Shown piece after piece: positions 42,938 through 51,475 of a DNA stretch of 64,000 nucleotides; the stretch's first letter is position 1; the number at the start of each line of letters is the position of its first letter. Under the pieces are notes generated by a model. It saw nothing but the letters and a program-made list of their open reading frames with translations. It was not told the origin of the DNA and made no database searches. A program made the translations under genes and the position numbers. Origin of the DNA: PBB1 sp040400875 (GTDB lineage: Bacteria; Pseudomonadota; Gammaproteobacteria; Burkholderiales; Burkholderiaceae_C); NCBI GenBank assembly GCA_040400875.1, contig JBBAPK010000001.1:87045-151044 (forward strand), given 5' to 3'.

Positions 42938-44557
42938 TCAATCATCGGCTGTGGGAGTGTCGGGATCGACTTCAAGTGCAACCACCGCCGCACGCAGCCA
43001 CCACAGCATCAACAACGCTGGCATGGCCAGCACGGTGGACACCACAAAAAATGCCGGCCAGCCGATGGACTCAACCATCACGCCGGCCAGCGGGCCCACC
43101 CAGACGCGGCCGACCGATGCAAAGGCCGACAGCAAGGCGTACTGCGTGGCCGTGAAGCGCTGGTTGCAAAGGCTCATCAGGAAAGCGACGAAGGCGGCCG
43201 TGCCCATGCCGCTCGAGATGTTCTCGATGGCGATCACCATCAGCAAGCCGCTGTCGATCTCGGTGGGATGCGCCAGCTTCACGAAGCCCCAGTCGAACGC
43301 CGGCACCACCATGCCCGGCCACATGCCCTTGCCATTGACCGCCAGCCACCAGAAACCCAGGTTGCTGAGCATCTGCAACACGCCAAACAGCAGCAGCGAG
43401 CGCCACAGCCCCAGGCGCAGCATCAGCGCACCGCCCAGCAACGCGCCGCCTATGGTCAGCCACAGGCCGATCAGCTTGTTGACGACACCCACCTCGGCCG
43501 GGCTGAACATCATCGACTTCAGCAGAAACGGCGTCATCAGCGAGCCGGCGAAGGCATCACCCAGCTTGTAGAGCACGATGAAAGCGAGAAACGCTGCAGC
43601 GCCGCGCTGCGAGAAGTAGCTGCGCAGCCCGCCGAGCAGGGTCTCGAATCGGGCCGCCCGCGCCGCCCAGGCCGCCAGCGGCAGGGTGAAAGCCAGCCCC
43701 AGCATCAACGCCAGCAGGTCGGCCCACTTGGTCTTCAGCGCATCGGCCATGGTGCTGCCATCGAACCAGGGCGCGAGCACCGCGCGGGCGATCGGCGGGC
43801 CGAAGCGATCGCTGACGACAAAGCCCAGCGCCACCGCCGCCACCAGGGCCGCAAAGCCCAGCAGATCCTGCCGCGCCACGCTCGAGCGATCGCCCACAGC
43901 CTTCACACGGGGCAGCACCAGTGCCGACAGCACCGCCGCACCCGCCATCAGACCCGCCATGAAGCGGTAGATCTCCGGCCAGGTCCAGCCTTCTCCGGGG
44001 CCGGTGGCGTTGGAGGGGTCGACCCAGATTAGCGCGATGCCACCCGACAGCACCATCGCCAGCCGGTAACCCAGCACGCTGAGCGAAGAGCCCAGCCCGC
44101 GTTCGCGCGCGGCCAGCAAGTCGGTGCGGTAAGCGTCGATCACCACATCCTGCGAGGCCGCCACGAAGGCAACCAGCAGCGCGAGCAGCGCAAAGGCCCG
44201 GGTCGACATGGTCGGCGAGGTGTCGGCCATCCAGACCAAGGCGCCGGCCAGCGCCAGTTGCGTGAGCACCAGCCAGCCGCGCCGGCGCCCGAGCCATGGC
44301 AACTCGAAGCGATCCATGAGCGGCGCCCACAGGAACTTGAAGGTGTAGGGCAGCCCGACCAGGCTGAGAAAGCCGATGGTGGCCAGATCAAGCCCCTCGA
44401 GGCTCAGCCAGGCCTGCATGGCCTGACCCGTGAGCGCCAGCGGCAAGCCCGACGCAAAGCCGAGAAAGGTGACGACGGCCAGTCGATGCAGGGCGGCGGC
44501 GCTGAATCGGCTCGCGTGGGTCGAGCCCGAGGGCGCGCCTCGATAGGGGACGGTCAT
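42938..44557 (-). CDS. ampG: AmpG-family muropeptide permease
   Basis: A 539-residue major-facilitator transporter of the AmpG group, which brings anhydromuropeptides into the cytoplasm for peptidoglycan recycling and beta-lactamase induction. About 14 TM segments; AmpG signatures are GFASGLPLALTGQAMQAWL and GFLSLVGLPYTFKFLWAPLM followed by LPWLGRRRGWLVLTQL. It ends with a cytoplasmic tail DPDTPTADD overlapping the first codons of the M48 gene's alternative start. Confidence 0.95.
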   Translation of the reverse strand: MTVPYRGAPSGSTHASRFSAAALHRLAVVTFLGFASGLPLALTGQAMQAWLSLEGLDLATIGFLSLVGLPYTFKFLWAPLMDRFELPWLGRRRGWLVLTQLALAGALVWMADTSPTMSTRAFALLALLVAFVAASQDVVIDAYRTDLLAARERGLGSSLSVLGYRLAMVLSGGIALIWVDPSNATGPGEGWTWPEIYRFMAGLMAGAAVLSALVLPRVKAVGDRSSVARQDLLGFAALVAAVALGFVVSDRFGPPIARAVLAPWFDGSTMADALKTKWADLLALMLGLAFTLPLAAWAARAARFETLLGGLRSYFSQRGAAAFLAFIVLYKLGDAFAGSLMTPFLLKSMMFSPAEVGVVNKLIGLWLTIGGALLGGALMLRLGLWRSLLLFGVLQMLSNLGFWWLAVNGKGMWPGMVVPAFDWGFVKLAHPTEIDSGLLMVIAIENISSGMGTAAFVAFLMSLCNQRFTATQYALLSAFASVGRVWVGPLAGVMVESIGWPAFFVVSTVLAMPALLMLWWLRAAVVALEVDPDTPTADD

Positions 44558-44618
44558 GCCGAATTCTAGGGACGCGTCGGCTGCCGTCGCGCCCCCTCAC
44601 TTCGCCGAGAATCGAGCC

Positions 44619-45206
44619 ATGAATCCGACCCCCGTGGCGCTAGCGCCAAGTTTTTCGAGCACTGAATTTCGCAACGCGCTGGGCACCTTTGCCACCGGCG
44701 TGACCGTGATCACCGCGTGTGACGAGTCCGGAGCGCGGGTAGGGCTGACGGCCAACTCCTTCAACTCGGTGTCGCTGTCGCCGCCGCTGGTGCTGTGGAG
44801 CCTGTCTCGCAATGCCTCGACCATGCCCACGTTCAGCCGCGGGCAGCACTACGCGATCAATGTGCTGGCCTCAGACCAGCAGCACATCGCCGAGCGGTTC
44901 GCGCGCAAGGACATCGACCGCTTCGAAGGCGTCAACTTGCGCTGGGGCCAGCGTGGCGTGCCCGTGATCGACGGCGCGCTGGCGGTGTTCGAGTGCTTCA
45001 ACCGCAGCCAGTACACCGAAGGCGACCACATCATCTTCGTGGGCGAGGTCGAACACTGCCAGCACCGCGGCGACGCGCAGCCGCTGATCTATCACGGTGG
45101 GCGCTTTTTCACCGAGCTGCCGCTGCAGCTGCCAGCAAGCGCAGCCAAGCTGCCGAGCATCGATCTTCCCCATGATCCGCGCTGGCCAACCCGCCCCACC
45201 CGATGA
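44619..45206 (+). CDS. Flavin reductase family protein
   Basis: A 195-residue FMN-binding split-barrel flavin reductase of the type serving two-component monooxygenases. Motifs: FRNALGTFATGVTVITACD, GLTANSFNSVSLSPPLVLWSL, and the C-terminal GDHIIFVGEVEHC and PLIYHGGRFF. No partner oxygenase is adjacent. The start at 44619 fits the conserved N-terminus, 61 bases from the divergent ampG start. Its stop overlaps the chrA start by 35 bases. Confidence 0.93.
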   Translation: MNPTPVALAPSFSSTEFRNALGTFATGVTVITACDESGARVGLTANSFNSVSLSPPLVLWSLSRNASTMPTFSRGQHYAINVLASDQQHIAERFARKDIDRFEGVNLRWGQRGVPVIDGALAVFECFNRSQYTEGDHIIFVGEVEHCQHRGDAQPLIYHGGRFFTELPLQLPASAAKLPSIDLPHDPRWPTRPTR

Positions 45207-46533
45207 CCTGTGTGCGCCGCCCGCGCCCACACTGGCGCAAGCGCTGCGCTTTTGGTTGCGGCTGGGCTGCATCAGCTTCGGCGGGCCGGCGGGGCAGATC
45301 TCGCTGATGCACACCGAGCTGGTCGAGCGGCGGCGCTGGATTTCCGAGGGGCGCTACCTGCACGCGCTCAACTACTGCATGCTGCTGCCCGGGCCCGAGG
45401 CGCAGCAACTCGCCACCTATCTGGGCTGGTTGCTGCACGGCACACGCGGCGGGATCGCGGCGGGCGCGTTGTTTGTGCTGCCCTCGTTGGTGCTGCTGAT
45501 CGCGCTCAGCTGGATCTACATGGCGCTGGGGCAAACGCCCGCCGTGGCCGGCGTGCTGTGGGGCATCAAGCCGGCGGTGACCGCCATCGTGGTGGCAGCG
45601 GCCTGGCGCATCGGCAAGCGCAGCTTGAAGAACGCGCTTTTGTGGGCCATCGCCTTTTCTGCGTTTGTGGCGATCTACTTTCTACACACACCATTTCCAG
45701 CCATCATCATCGCCGCTGCTGTGATTGGGTGGATTGGTTCAAAGGTCTCGCCTGCCTCATTCCGCGCGGGTGGCGGCCATGCGAGCACAAACATCACGCG
45801 AGCGCGTGCGGTGGTCGACGACGACACGCCCACGCCCGCGCACGCCCGATTCAGCCGATCGCGGTTGCTGGGACAGCTGGCCGTTGGCTTGGGGCTGTGG
45901 GCTACGGTCATGGCCTTGCTGGCGCTCAGCGGCGGGCTCGAGGGAACCCTGACGCAGATGGGCTGGTTCTTCACCAAGGCCGCGCTGCTGACCTTCGGGG
46001 GTGCTTACGCCGTGCTGCCCTATGTGGCGCAGGCCGCGGTGACACAGCACGGCTGGCTGAGCGCGCCGCAGATGATCGACGGCCTGGCCTTGGGTGAAAC
46101 CACACCCGGCCCGTTGATCATGGTGGTGGCCTTTGTCGCGTTTGTCGGCGGCTGGACCCACCCGATGTTCGGCACCGACGCCATCGTCCTGGCCGCCGTG
46201 GTGTCGGCCTGCTTGGCCACGTTCTTCACCTTCTTGCCGTCCTTCGTTTTCATCTTGGCCGGCGGCCCGCTGGTCGAGGCCACGCACGGTCAGCTGGGGT
46301 TCACAGCACCCCTGGTGGCGGTCACGGCCGCGGTGGTGGGCGTGATCGTGAACCTGAGCGTGTTCTTTGCGCAGCATGTGCTTTGGCCGGACGGCTTCGG
46401 CGCAGCGTTCTTGTGGGCGAGCGCGCTCATCGGGTTGGCGAGCGCGGTGGCGCTGATGCGTTTCGGGGTGAGCGTGACGCGGGTGATCGGAGCGTGCGCG
46501 CTGATCGGTCTGGCGCGGGCATTGATGGGCTGA
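45172..46533 (+). CDS. chrA: Chromate/anion transporter ChrA (long, two-domain)
   Basis: A 453-residue membrane protein of the CHR superfamily with two homologous halves. The first begins FWLRLGCISFGGPAGQISLMH and has LLPGPEAQQLATYLGW; the second has FFTKAALLTFGGAYAVLPYV and LGETTPGPLIMVVAFVAFVGG. Long-chain CHR proteins expel chromate, though other members handle sulfate or have unknown substrates. There is no chrB beside it. It overlaps the flavin reductase by 35 bases; a flavoenzyme beside a chromate exporter could be a chromate-reduction pair, but that is only suggestive. Confidence 0.94.
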   Translation: MIRAGQPAPPDDLCAPPAPTLAQALRFWLRLGCISFGGPAGQISLMHTELVERRRWISEGRYLHALNYCMLLPGPEAQQLATYLGWLLHGTRGGIAAGALFVLPSLVLLIALSWIYMALGQTPAVAGVLWGIKPAVTAIVVAAAWRIGKRSLKNALLWAIAFSAFVAIYFLHTPFPAIIIAAAVIGWIGSKVSPASFRAGGGHASTNITRARAVVDDDTPTPAHARFSRSRLLGQLAVGLGLWATVMALLALSGGLEGTLTQMGWFFTKAALLTFGGAYAVLPYVAQAAVTQHGWLSAPQMIDGLALGETTPGPLIMVVAFVAFVGGWTHPMFGTDAIVLAAVVSACLATFFTFLPSFVFILAGGPLVEATHGQLGFTAPLVAVTAAVVGVIVNLSVFFAQHVLWPDGFGAAFLWASALIGLASAVALMRFGVSVTRVIGACALIGLARALMG

Positions 46534-46555
46534 GTTCGCCCCCTCACGCCAAGAT

Positions 46556-47374
46556 TCAGTCGTCGCCCCCCACCGCGCTTTCGATCTTTTGCTGCACACG
46601 GCGTGCGCCGCGCAGCACCAGTTCGGGCTCGAGCTGAGCCTGTGGCGCCAGCACATTCACCACCTCTTCGAGCGTGTCGGGATCAGTCATCAGCGCGCGC
46701 GCCACGGCCGACAGCACGCAGATCGATCGGCGCTGAACCTGCGCGGGCAACTCTCGGGTCGCGTTGACCGTCACATGAAAGCGCACGCTGGCCACCGTTC
46801 CGGGCGCCAAGCCCCAGCTTTCGCACATCGCAGCGCCCAGCGCGTCGTGGCTGACGCCAAACTCCTGGTGCTCGAGGACGACGAGTTCCTCATCGTTCGT
46901 GGCACGCAGGAGCATCGGTTTGTAGCGATCCATCGCATGACGGAAAAGCACCGCCTTGCCGCACTCCTCGAACAGACCTGCCGAATGCGCAGCCCACGGA
47001 TCGACGCCGATGGCGTCGCCGATGCGCCCCATCAGCAACCCGCGCACAGCCGCACGTTCCCACACGGCAGCCAGATCGGGAGCGCCCGGAAACACGGCGC
47101 GCAAGCCCATCTCGAAAGTGATGCCGGCAACCTCGCGGGTGCCAAGATAGGTGATTGCCTGATGCACGCTTTGCACTCGGCCCGACAGCCCGTACAAGGA
47201 CGAATTGACCGCCTTCAGCACCGCGGCGGCCAAAGCCATGTCCGATTCCACGAGCGCGCCGACTTGCTGCAAGTTGACCTCATACGCGGCCAGCAGCGAC
47301 GACAACTTCACCAGCGACTCCGGCTGAGCGGGTATGTCGATGGTGAGCGCGCGCAGTTCGGGATCGACGGGCAT
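46556..47374 (-). CDS. HDOD-domain protein
   Basis: A 272-residue HDOD domain protein, paralogous in type to the one at 40300 but only distantly similar. The core runs from IPAQPESLVKLSSLLAAY through VESDMALAAAVLKAVNSSLYG and AITYLGTREVAGITFEMGL to LFEECGKAVLFRHAMDRY and LEHQEFGVSHDALGAAMCES. Convergent with chrA (22 bases between stops). Role unknown; HDOD proteins often act in c-di-GMP, motility or stress regulation. Confidence 0.9.
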   Translation of the reverse strand: MPVDPELRALTIDIPAQPESLVKLSSLLAAYEVNLQQVGALVESDMALAAAVLKAVNSSLYGLSGRVQSVHQAITYLGTREVAGITFEMGLRAVFPGAPDLAAVWERAAVRGLLMGRIGDAIGVDPWAAHSAGLFEECGKAVLFRHAMDRYKPMLLRATNDEELVVLEHQEFGVSHDALGAAMCESWGLAPGTVASVRFHVTVNATRELPAQVQRRSICVLSAVARALMTDPDTLEEVVNVLAPQAQLEPELVLRGARRVQQKIESAVGGDD

Positions 47375-47423
47375 CGGTGATGGGAAAAACGGGGAAGCGA
47401 TTCGACAATCGTAGCTTGAGAGA

Positions 47424-48191
47424 TCAAGCCAACTTGAAGTAGCCGTCCCACACGGTCTTGACGATCAGCAAGGCCACAACGCACACGAAAACTGCGCGCA
47501 CAAAGGGCGCGCCGTGACGCAGCGCCATGCGCGTGCCGATGAGGCTGCCGATCACGTTGGCCACGGCCATCAGCGCCGCCAGATGCCACCACACGTAGCC
47601 CTTGTAGGCAAACAGCAGCAGTGCCGACGCATTGGTCACGGTGTTGAGCAACTTCGCGCTGGCGCTCGCATGCAGAAAATCGAAACCCAGCAAGCGCACG
47701 AACAGGAACACCAGCAAGCTGCCTGTACCCGGCCCAAAGAAGCCGTCGTAAACGCCGAGGATGAATGCGATCGCGCTGGCCACTGCGGCCTGCGTGCGGC
47801 CTTGATACCGAGGCGCATGCACACGCCCGAGATTGCGGCGAACCAGCGTGTAGATCAGCACGACCATCAGCACGAAGGGCAAGGCCCGCCTCAAAAGGGT
47901 GGGGTCGGCCACCGTGACGCACCAGGCGCCTGCGCCGCTGCCAACCAGTGCCGCTAGGGCCGCCGGCCAAAGTGCCGCCCAAGGCATTTGCACTCGGCTG
48001 GCGTACTGCCATGTGGCCCAGCCGGTACCCCAGACAGAAGCCGCCTTGTTGGTTCCGAACAAGGTGGCGGGTGCGGCGCCTGGAAACACGCCGAACAAAG
48101 CCGGCACCAGCACCAGTCCGCCGCCGCCGCCAACCGCGTCCACGAAGCCTGCGAACAGCGAAGCCAGGCTCAAAACAACCAGTTCGGTCAT
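47424..48191 (-). CDS. TauE/SafE (TSUP) family transporter
   Basis: A 255-residue sulfite-exporter-like TSUP membrane protein with eight or so TM segments. It has the conserved first repeat GFVDAVGGGGGLVLVPALFG and the second GVYDGFFGPGTGSLLVFLFV. Substrates of the family include sulfite, sulfoacetate and small organic acids; nothing nearby fixes the substrate. It lies 49 bases upstream of the HDOD gene on the same strand. Confidence 0.93.
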   Translation of the reverse strand: MTELVVLSLASLFAGFVDAVGGGGGLVLVPALFGVFPGAAPATLFGTNKAASVWGTGWATWQYASRVQMPWAALWPAALAALVGSGAGAWCVTVADPTLLRRALPFVLMVVLIYTLVRRNLGRVHAPRYQGRTQAAVASAIAFILGVYDGFFGPGTGSLLVFLFVRLLGFDFLHASASAKLLNTVTNASALLLFAYKGYVWWHLAALMAVANVIGSLIGTRMALRHGAPFVRAVFVCVVALLIVKTVWDGYFKLA

Positions 48192-48225
48192 GGGGCGGGG
48201 CGGCTCACTGTGGGCGGTAAAAAAG

Positions 48226-48255
48226 AAAAAGCGCTGGGGATACCAGCGCTTTTTT
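48226..48255. terminator. Bidirectional terminator hairpin
   Basis: A 12-bp stem AAAAAGCGCTGG/CCAGCGCTTTTT with loop GGATA has T-runs on both strands. It lies upstream of the TauE-like gene start, where there is no recognised gene ending in either direction. Confidence 0.8.
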
Positions 48256-48652
48256 ATTTTGACTCAGACCGATGGTGCGGCCCGGTTAATGCTTTCAAGG
48301 AACGTTCAGTCCTTTGATCGCCAATCGTGTCTCCTCATCACCCCGCTGGGAAAAAGCCTAGGGCTGATTCCGCGAGTCGCCAAACTTTAGGCCCCGGCCT
48401 TTTGGGCAGAACTACGGGGTTTCCCTGCTTTCCCTCAATTGCGACAACTGCGGCTATCAAGCCCTGAGTTGACGCTGCTCAACGTTTGCAACGCACCGAT
48501 GCAATGGCGAATGCCGCGACCCGCCCCAAAACAACACTTGGGGCACAAGGGGTGGAGAACCCTTTACCCAAGATCGATTAATTCATCAATAATCGCCGCT
48601 CTGTGGTCAGTAGCAGCGCCTTTGCTTGAATGGGTCAGGATAGGTTGAAGCT

Positions 48653-48669
48653 ACACAGTTATTCTGTGT
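48653..48669. promoter_or_regulatory. Dyad ACACAG-N5-CTGTGT before the RRM gene
   Basis: A 6-bp inverted repeat with a 5-base loop 25 bases upstream of the RRM gene ATG. It may form a leader hairpin in the mRNA or be an operator. The function is not known. Confidence 0.4.
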
Positions 48670-48693
48670 TTTCTGGAAAGAAAGGCGCTCGAA

Positions 48694-49239
48694 ATGGGCA
48701 ACAAACTCTACGTTGGTAACCTCTCGTACAACGTACGTGACGATGATCTGCAACAAACCTTCGCGCAATTCGGCACCGTGTCGTCTGCCAAGGTCATGAT
48801 GGACCGTGAAACCGGTCGCTCCAAGGGCTTCGGCTTCGTGGAAATGGGCTCTGATGCGGAAGCGCAATCCGCCATCAACGGCATGAACGGACAGCAAATG
48901 GACGGTCGTGCTTTGGTCGTCAATGAAGCACGTCCGCGCGAAGAGCGCCCAGGCGGCTTCGGCGGCGGCGGCGGTCGTTCCGGCGGCGGTGGTGGCTTCG
49001 GTGGCGGCGGTGGCGGTGGCTACGGCGGTGGTGGCGGCGCAGGCCGTTCCGGCGGTGGTGGTGGCTTCGGCGGCTCCGGTGGTGGTGGTGGTGGTGGTGG
49101 TGGCGGCTTTGGCGGTGGTGGCGGTGGCCGCTCCGGTGGTGGCGGCGGCTACGGCGGCGGCGGCGGCGGCGGCGGCCGCTCCGGCGGTGGCGGCTACAGC
49201 GGCGGTGGCGGTGGCCGCTCCGGCGGCGGCGGCTACTGA
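48694..49239 (+). CDS. RNA-binding protein with RRM and glycine-rich tail
   Basis: A 181-residue RNA-binding protein. An N-terminal RRM (residues 1-82) has RNP2 KLYVGNLSY and RNP1 RSKGFGFVEM. The rest (about 90-181) is nearly all Gly with Arg, Ser, Phe and Tyr in GGGGG-[FY]-GGGG and GRSGGGG units. Such proteins resemble cyanobacterial Rbp and plant glycine-rich RNA-binding proteins and are often cold-inducible; the Arg/Tyr/Gly-rich tail could promote condensation. Preceded by a 500-bp leader or intergenic region and followed by a strong terminator. Confidence 0.94.
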   Translation: MGNKLYVGNLSYNVRDDDLQQTFAQFGTVSSAKVMMDRETGRSKGFGFVEMGSDAEAQSAINGMNGQQMDGRALVVNEARPREERPGGFGGGGGRSGGGGGFGGGGGGGYGGGGGAGRSGGGGGFGGSGGGGGGGGGGFGGGGGGRSGGGGGYGGGGGGGGRSGGGGYSGGGGGRSGGGGY

Positions 49240-49296
49240 TCAGCGATATCTGCTGTGATCAGCGCGGTTGGTCAATAAGCCGACCCTGCTGATCCC

Positions 49297-49327
49297 AACG
49301 GCTGCACTTTAAGTGCAGCCGTTTTTA
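49297..49327 (+). terminator. Rho-independent terminator after the RRM gene
   Basis: An 11-bp perfect stem AACGGCTGCAC/GTGCAGCCGTT with loop TTTAA, followed by Ts. It also overlaps the stop of the convergent SDR gene. Confidence 0.88.
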
Positions 49328-50131
49328 TTTGTGGGCCGTGCTGTCGCCTGACGACTGCTCTGAGCGGCGGCGCTTACGCCCTCGCCCATGGAACGCTCGG
49401 TCGAACAGCGTGTCCGGCAACGCCCTGAGCAACTTGGCAACCATGGCCATCTGCCACGGAATCACCTGGTGGCTTGAGCCGCGCCGTATGGCGTGAAACG
49501 CCCGATCGGCAAAGGCCTCGGGCAACATGAGAAAAGGCATCGGGTAGTCGTTGTCTCGCGTGAGCGGCGTGTCGATGAAGCCCGGGCTGATGGTCACCAC
49601 CTTGACCCCAAACGCACGGCATTCGCCGCGCAGGCTTTCGCAATAACTGAGCACTGCGGCCTTGCTTGAACAGTAGGCGCCGTGGCCGGGCAGGCCACGC
49701 ACGCCCGCCACACTGGCGATGCCCACCAGCGTGCCGTTGCGGCGCTCGCGCAGACCTTGCAAGAAGGGCTGGAATGTCGCCACGAGCCCGATCAGATTGG
49801 TCTGGTAGGTGTCACTCAGGACTTCGAGATCCTCAAGCTCGGCGGTGTCAAAGCCCACGCTGATGCCGGCATTGGCAATCACCACATCGGGCAAGCCCTG
49901 CGCCGCCATGCACTGGCGACCCGCGCCCGTGATGCTTTCGATGTCACGCACGTCAGCCTCGTAGACCGTGCAACGCTGAGCATCAAGGCCTCGCGCTTGC
50001 GCCCAGGCCGTCATCTCAGATCCTCGGCGGGCCACCAGAGCCAGGCGGTAGTCGGCCTGCAAGAAACGCTCGGCCAGCGCCTGCCCGATGCCACTGGACG
50101 CCCCGGTGATGAACACCAGCGGTGCGCTCAA
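49325..50131 (-). CDS. SDR family oxidoreductase
   Basis: A short-chain dehydrogenase, about 268 residues with the start used here. It has the nucleotide motif LVFITGASSGIGQALAERF, NAGI, the catalytic Tyr/Lys in AYCSSKAAVLSY and a FIDTPLT stretch after PGF. The C-terminal extension (after about residue 230) is basic. Start: frames open to 50233 overlap lptC, whereas a TTG at 50131 (giving MSAPLVFITG) follows the lptC stop by 37 bases and has AAGG before it. Both are possible. It follows lptC on the same strand. Confidence 0.85.
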   Translation of the reverse strand: MSAPLVFITGASSGIGQALAERFLQADYRLALVARRGSEMTAWAQARGLDAQRCTVYEADVRDIESITGAGRQCMAAQGLPDVVIANAGISVGFDTAELEDLEVLSDTYQTNLIGLVATFQPFLQGLRERRNGTLVGIASVAGVRGLPGHGAYCSSKAAVLSYCESLRGECRAFGVKVVTISPGFIDTPLTRDNDYPMPFLMLPEAFADRAFHAIRRGSSHQVIPWQMAMVAKLLRALPDTLFDRAFHGRGRKRRRSEQSSGDSTAHK

Positions 50132-50168
50132 CGCGGGGACCTTCGATGGGCTTGCCGACAAACCGGGC

Positions 50169-50828
50169 TCAACGGTTTGCAGAAGCCGGCGCAGCGCTTT
50201 GGGTCGCGGCATCGGCTTTTGCAAAAACGGCATGCACGCGGCCCTTGAACCGCGCTTCGCGTGTGAGGTTGTCGTAATCCATCGAGTCGCCGCGAATCTG
50301 TGCGGTGTCCCTTGTGATGGTCACCGGCAGGTGTGAGCTGACGCGCTCGGTCCTCAGGAAAGCATGCAGGAACTCGCCGCGGAAGTTGACGGCCGCCTCC
50401 TTGGCGCCGTTGCGGCTGTAGGCCTCACGCAGCACGTGGGCATTGCCGGTCAGCTGCACTTCCGATCCGTCGCCGTTGGACACCGCCGTGTCGGCCGACG
50501 CCCTCGTCACCCGGCCATCGGGCGTGATCGAGCGGATGCGCGCGTTGTCGATCTCGAGCGTGTCGGTGTCCGGATAGTGGCGCAGCGTGTCGCCTTCCAT
50601 CTCCACCGACAGCGCGCCATCCTTGGAAAAGCGCTGTGCGGTGAACTTTTCCATGGTGTAGTCAGGCACATGGCTCGGGGCGACCGTTGGCTTTTCATCC
50701 TGCGACACCGGCGTGTTCTTTACCAGGCTCCACGTGCCCAGCGCCAGCAGCGCCATCAGCACGAGCGGCAGGTAGTGCGACACCGCATCGACCACGCGGC
50801 GATACCAGGGCAACAACAAGCGGCGCAC
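50169..50828 (-). CDS. lptC: LPS export ABC transporter periplasmic protein LptC
   Basis: The bitopic inner-membrane component of the Lpt lipopolysaccharide export machine, 219 residues. A single TM segment (LPLVLMALLALGTWSLVKNT) precedes the periplasmic LptC jellyroll with YTMEKFTAQRFSKDGALSVE and GNAHVLREAYSRNG. The GTG at 50828, preceded by GAGGAG, was chosen; a TTG at 50879 overlapping the kdsC stop is possible. Follows kdsC and kdsD. lptA and lptB are not adjacent. Confidence 0.9.
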   Translation of the reverse strand: MRRLLLPWYRRVVDAVSHYLPLVLMALLALGTWSLVKNTPVSQDEKPTVAPSHVPDYTMEKFTAQRFSKDGALSVEMEGDTLRHYPDTDTLEIDNARIRSITPDGRVTRASADTAVSNGDGSEVQLTGNAHVLREAYSRNGAKEAAVNFRGEFLHAFLRTERVSSHLPVTITRDTAQIRGDSMDYDNLTREARFKGRVHAVFAKADAATQSAAPASANR

Positions 50829-50875
50829 CGCAACGCGCTCCTCGACGGGCCGCAAGGCGGCTTCGTTGGTCGCGT

Positions 50876-51475
50876 TCAACGCCGCTCTCCTGATGCGCTG
50901 TCGAGCGTGGTGAGGTGGCCGTGCAAAAGCGCCGCGTAGCGGCCAGCGGCGGTGAGCAGCACATCGCAGCATTCGCGCGCGGCTCCGGCGCCGCCAGCGG
51001 CGTGGGTCACGTGATGTGCCGCAGCACGAACCTCGATGTGGGCATTGGGCGGAGCGCAGGCAAATGCGGCTCGCGTCATCAGCGGCAGGTCCGGCCAGTC
51101 GTCGCCCATCGCTGCGAGCTCGCCCCAGCCGAGTTGCAAGCTGCGCATCACCGCGTCAGCGGCCGCGAGCTTGTCGTGCACGCCGTAGATGGCGTGGGCG
51201 ATGCCGAGGTCGGCGATGCGACGGCGCACCGCAGGCGAATCGCGCCCGGTTATCACCACCGGCGTGATGCCGCCCAGCGTGAGCAGCTTGAGCCCGTGAC
51301 CATCCAAGCTGTTGAACGCCTTGAAGGCTTCGCCGTGCTCGCCGATGTACAGGCTGCCGTCGGTGAGCACCCCATCAACATCAAAGATGGCCGCCTTGAT
51401 GCCCTGCGCCATCAGCAGCAGTTCGGGCTCGAAGGCGAGCACCGGGGTCAGGGGCCGAGGCGCGATCGGTGCCAT
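50876..51475 (-). CDS. kdsC: 3-deoxy-D-manno-octulosonate 8-phosphate phosphatase KdsC
   Basis: A HAD-superfamily phosphatase of Kdo (LPS core sugar) synthesis, 199 residues, acting after KdsA. The nucleophile motif is AIFDVDGVLTDGSLYI (D32 and D34), motif II is VVITGRDS and motif III is around AAMGDDWPDLPLM. The ATG at 51475 shares its A with the kdsD stop (TGATG); a TTG one codon upstream is also possible. Coupled to kdsD. Confidence 0.96.
   Translation of the reverse strand: MAPIAPRPLTPVLAFEPELLLMAQGIKAAIFDVDGVLTDGSLYIGEHGEAFKAFNSLDGHGLKLLTLGGITPVVITGRDSPAVRRRIADLGIAHAIYGVHDKLAAADAVMRSLQLGWGELAAMGDDWPDLPLMTRAAFACAPPNAHIEVRAAAHHVTHAAGGAGAARECCDVLLTAAGRYAALLHGHLTTLDSASGERR

Larger units (their letters stand above)
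48192..48693. other. 500-bp intergenic region, possible RNA or long leader
   Basis: No coding frame with family resemblance was found between the TauE-like gene and the RRM gene. The stretch includes a strong bidirectional terminator hairpin (48226-48255), a small hairpin GTTGA-N6-TCAAC (48468-48483), and an ACACAG-TTATT-CTGTGT dyad (48653-48669) just before the RRM start. Base composition is less GC-rich than neighbours between 48570 and 48693 (AT-rich stretch around 48578-48592). It could contain the promoter and long leader of a cold-inducible gene, or a small RNA; neither is proven. Confidence 0.45.
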
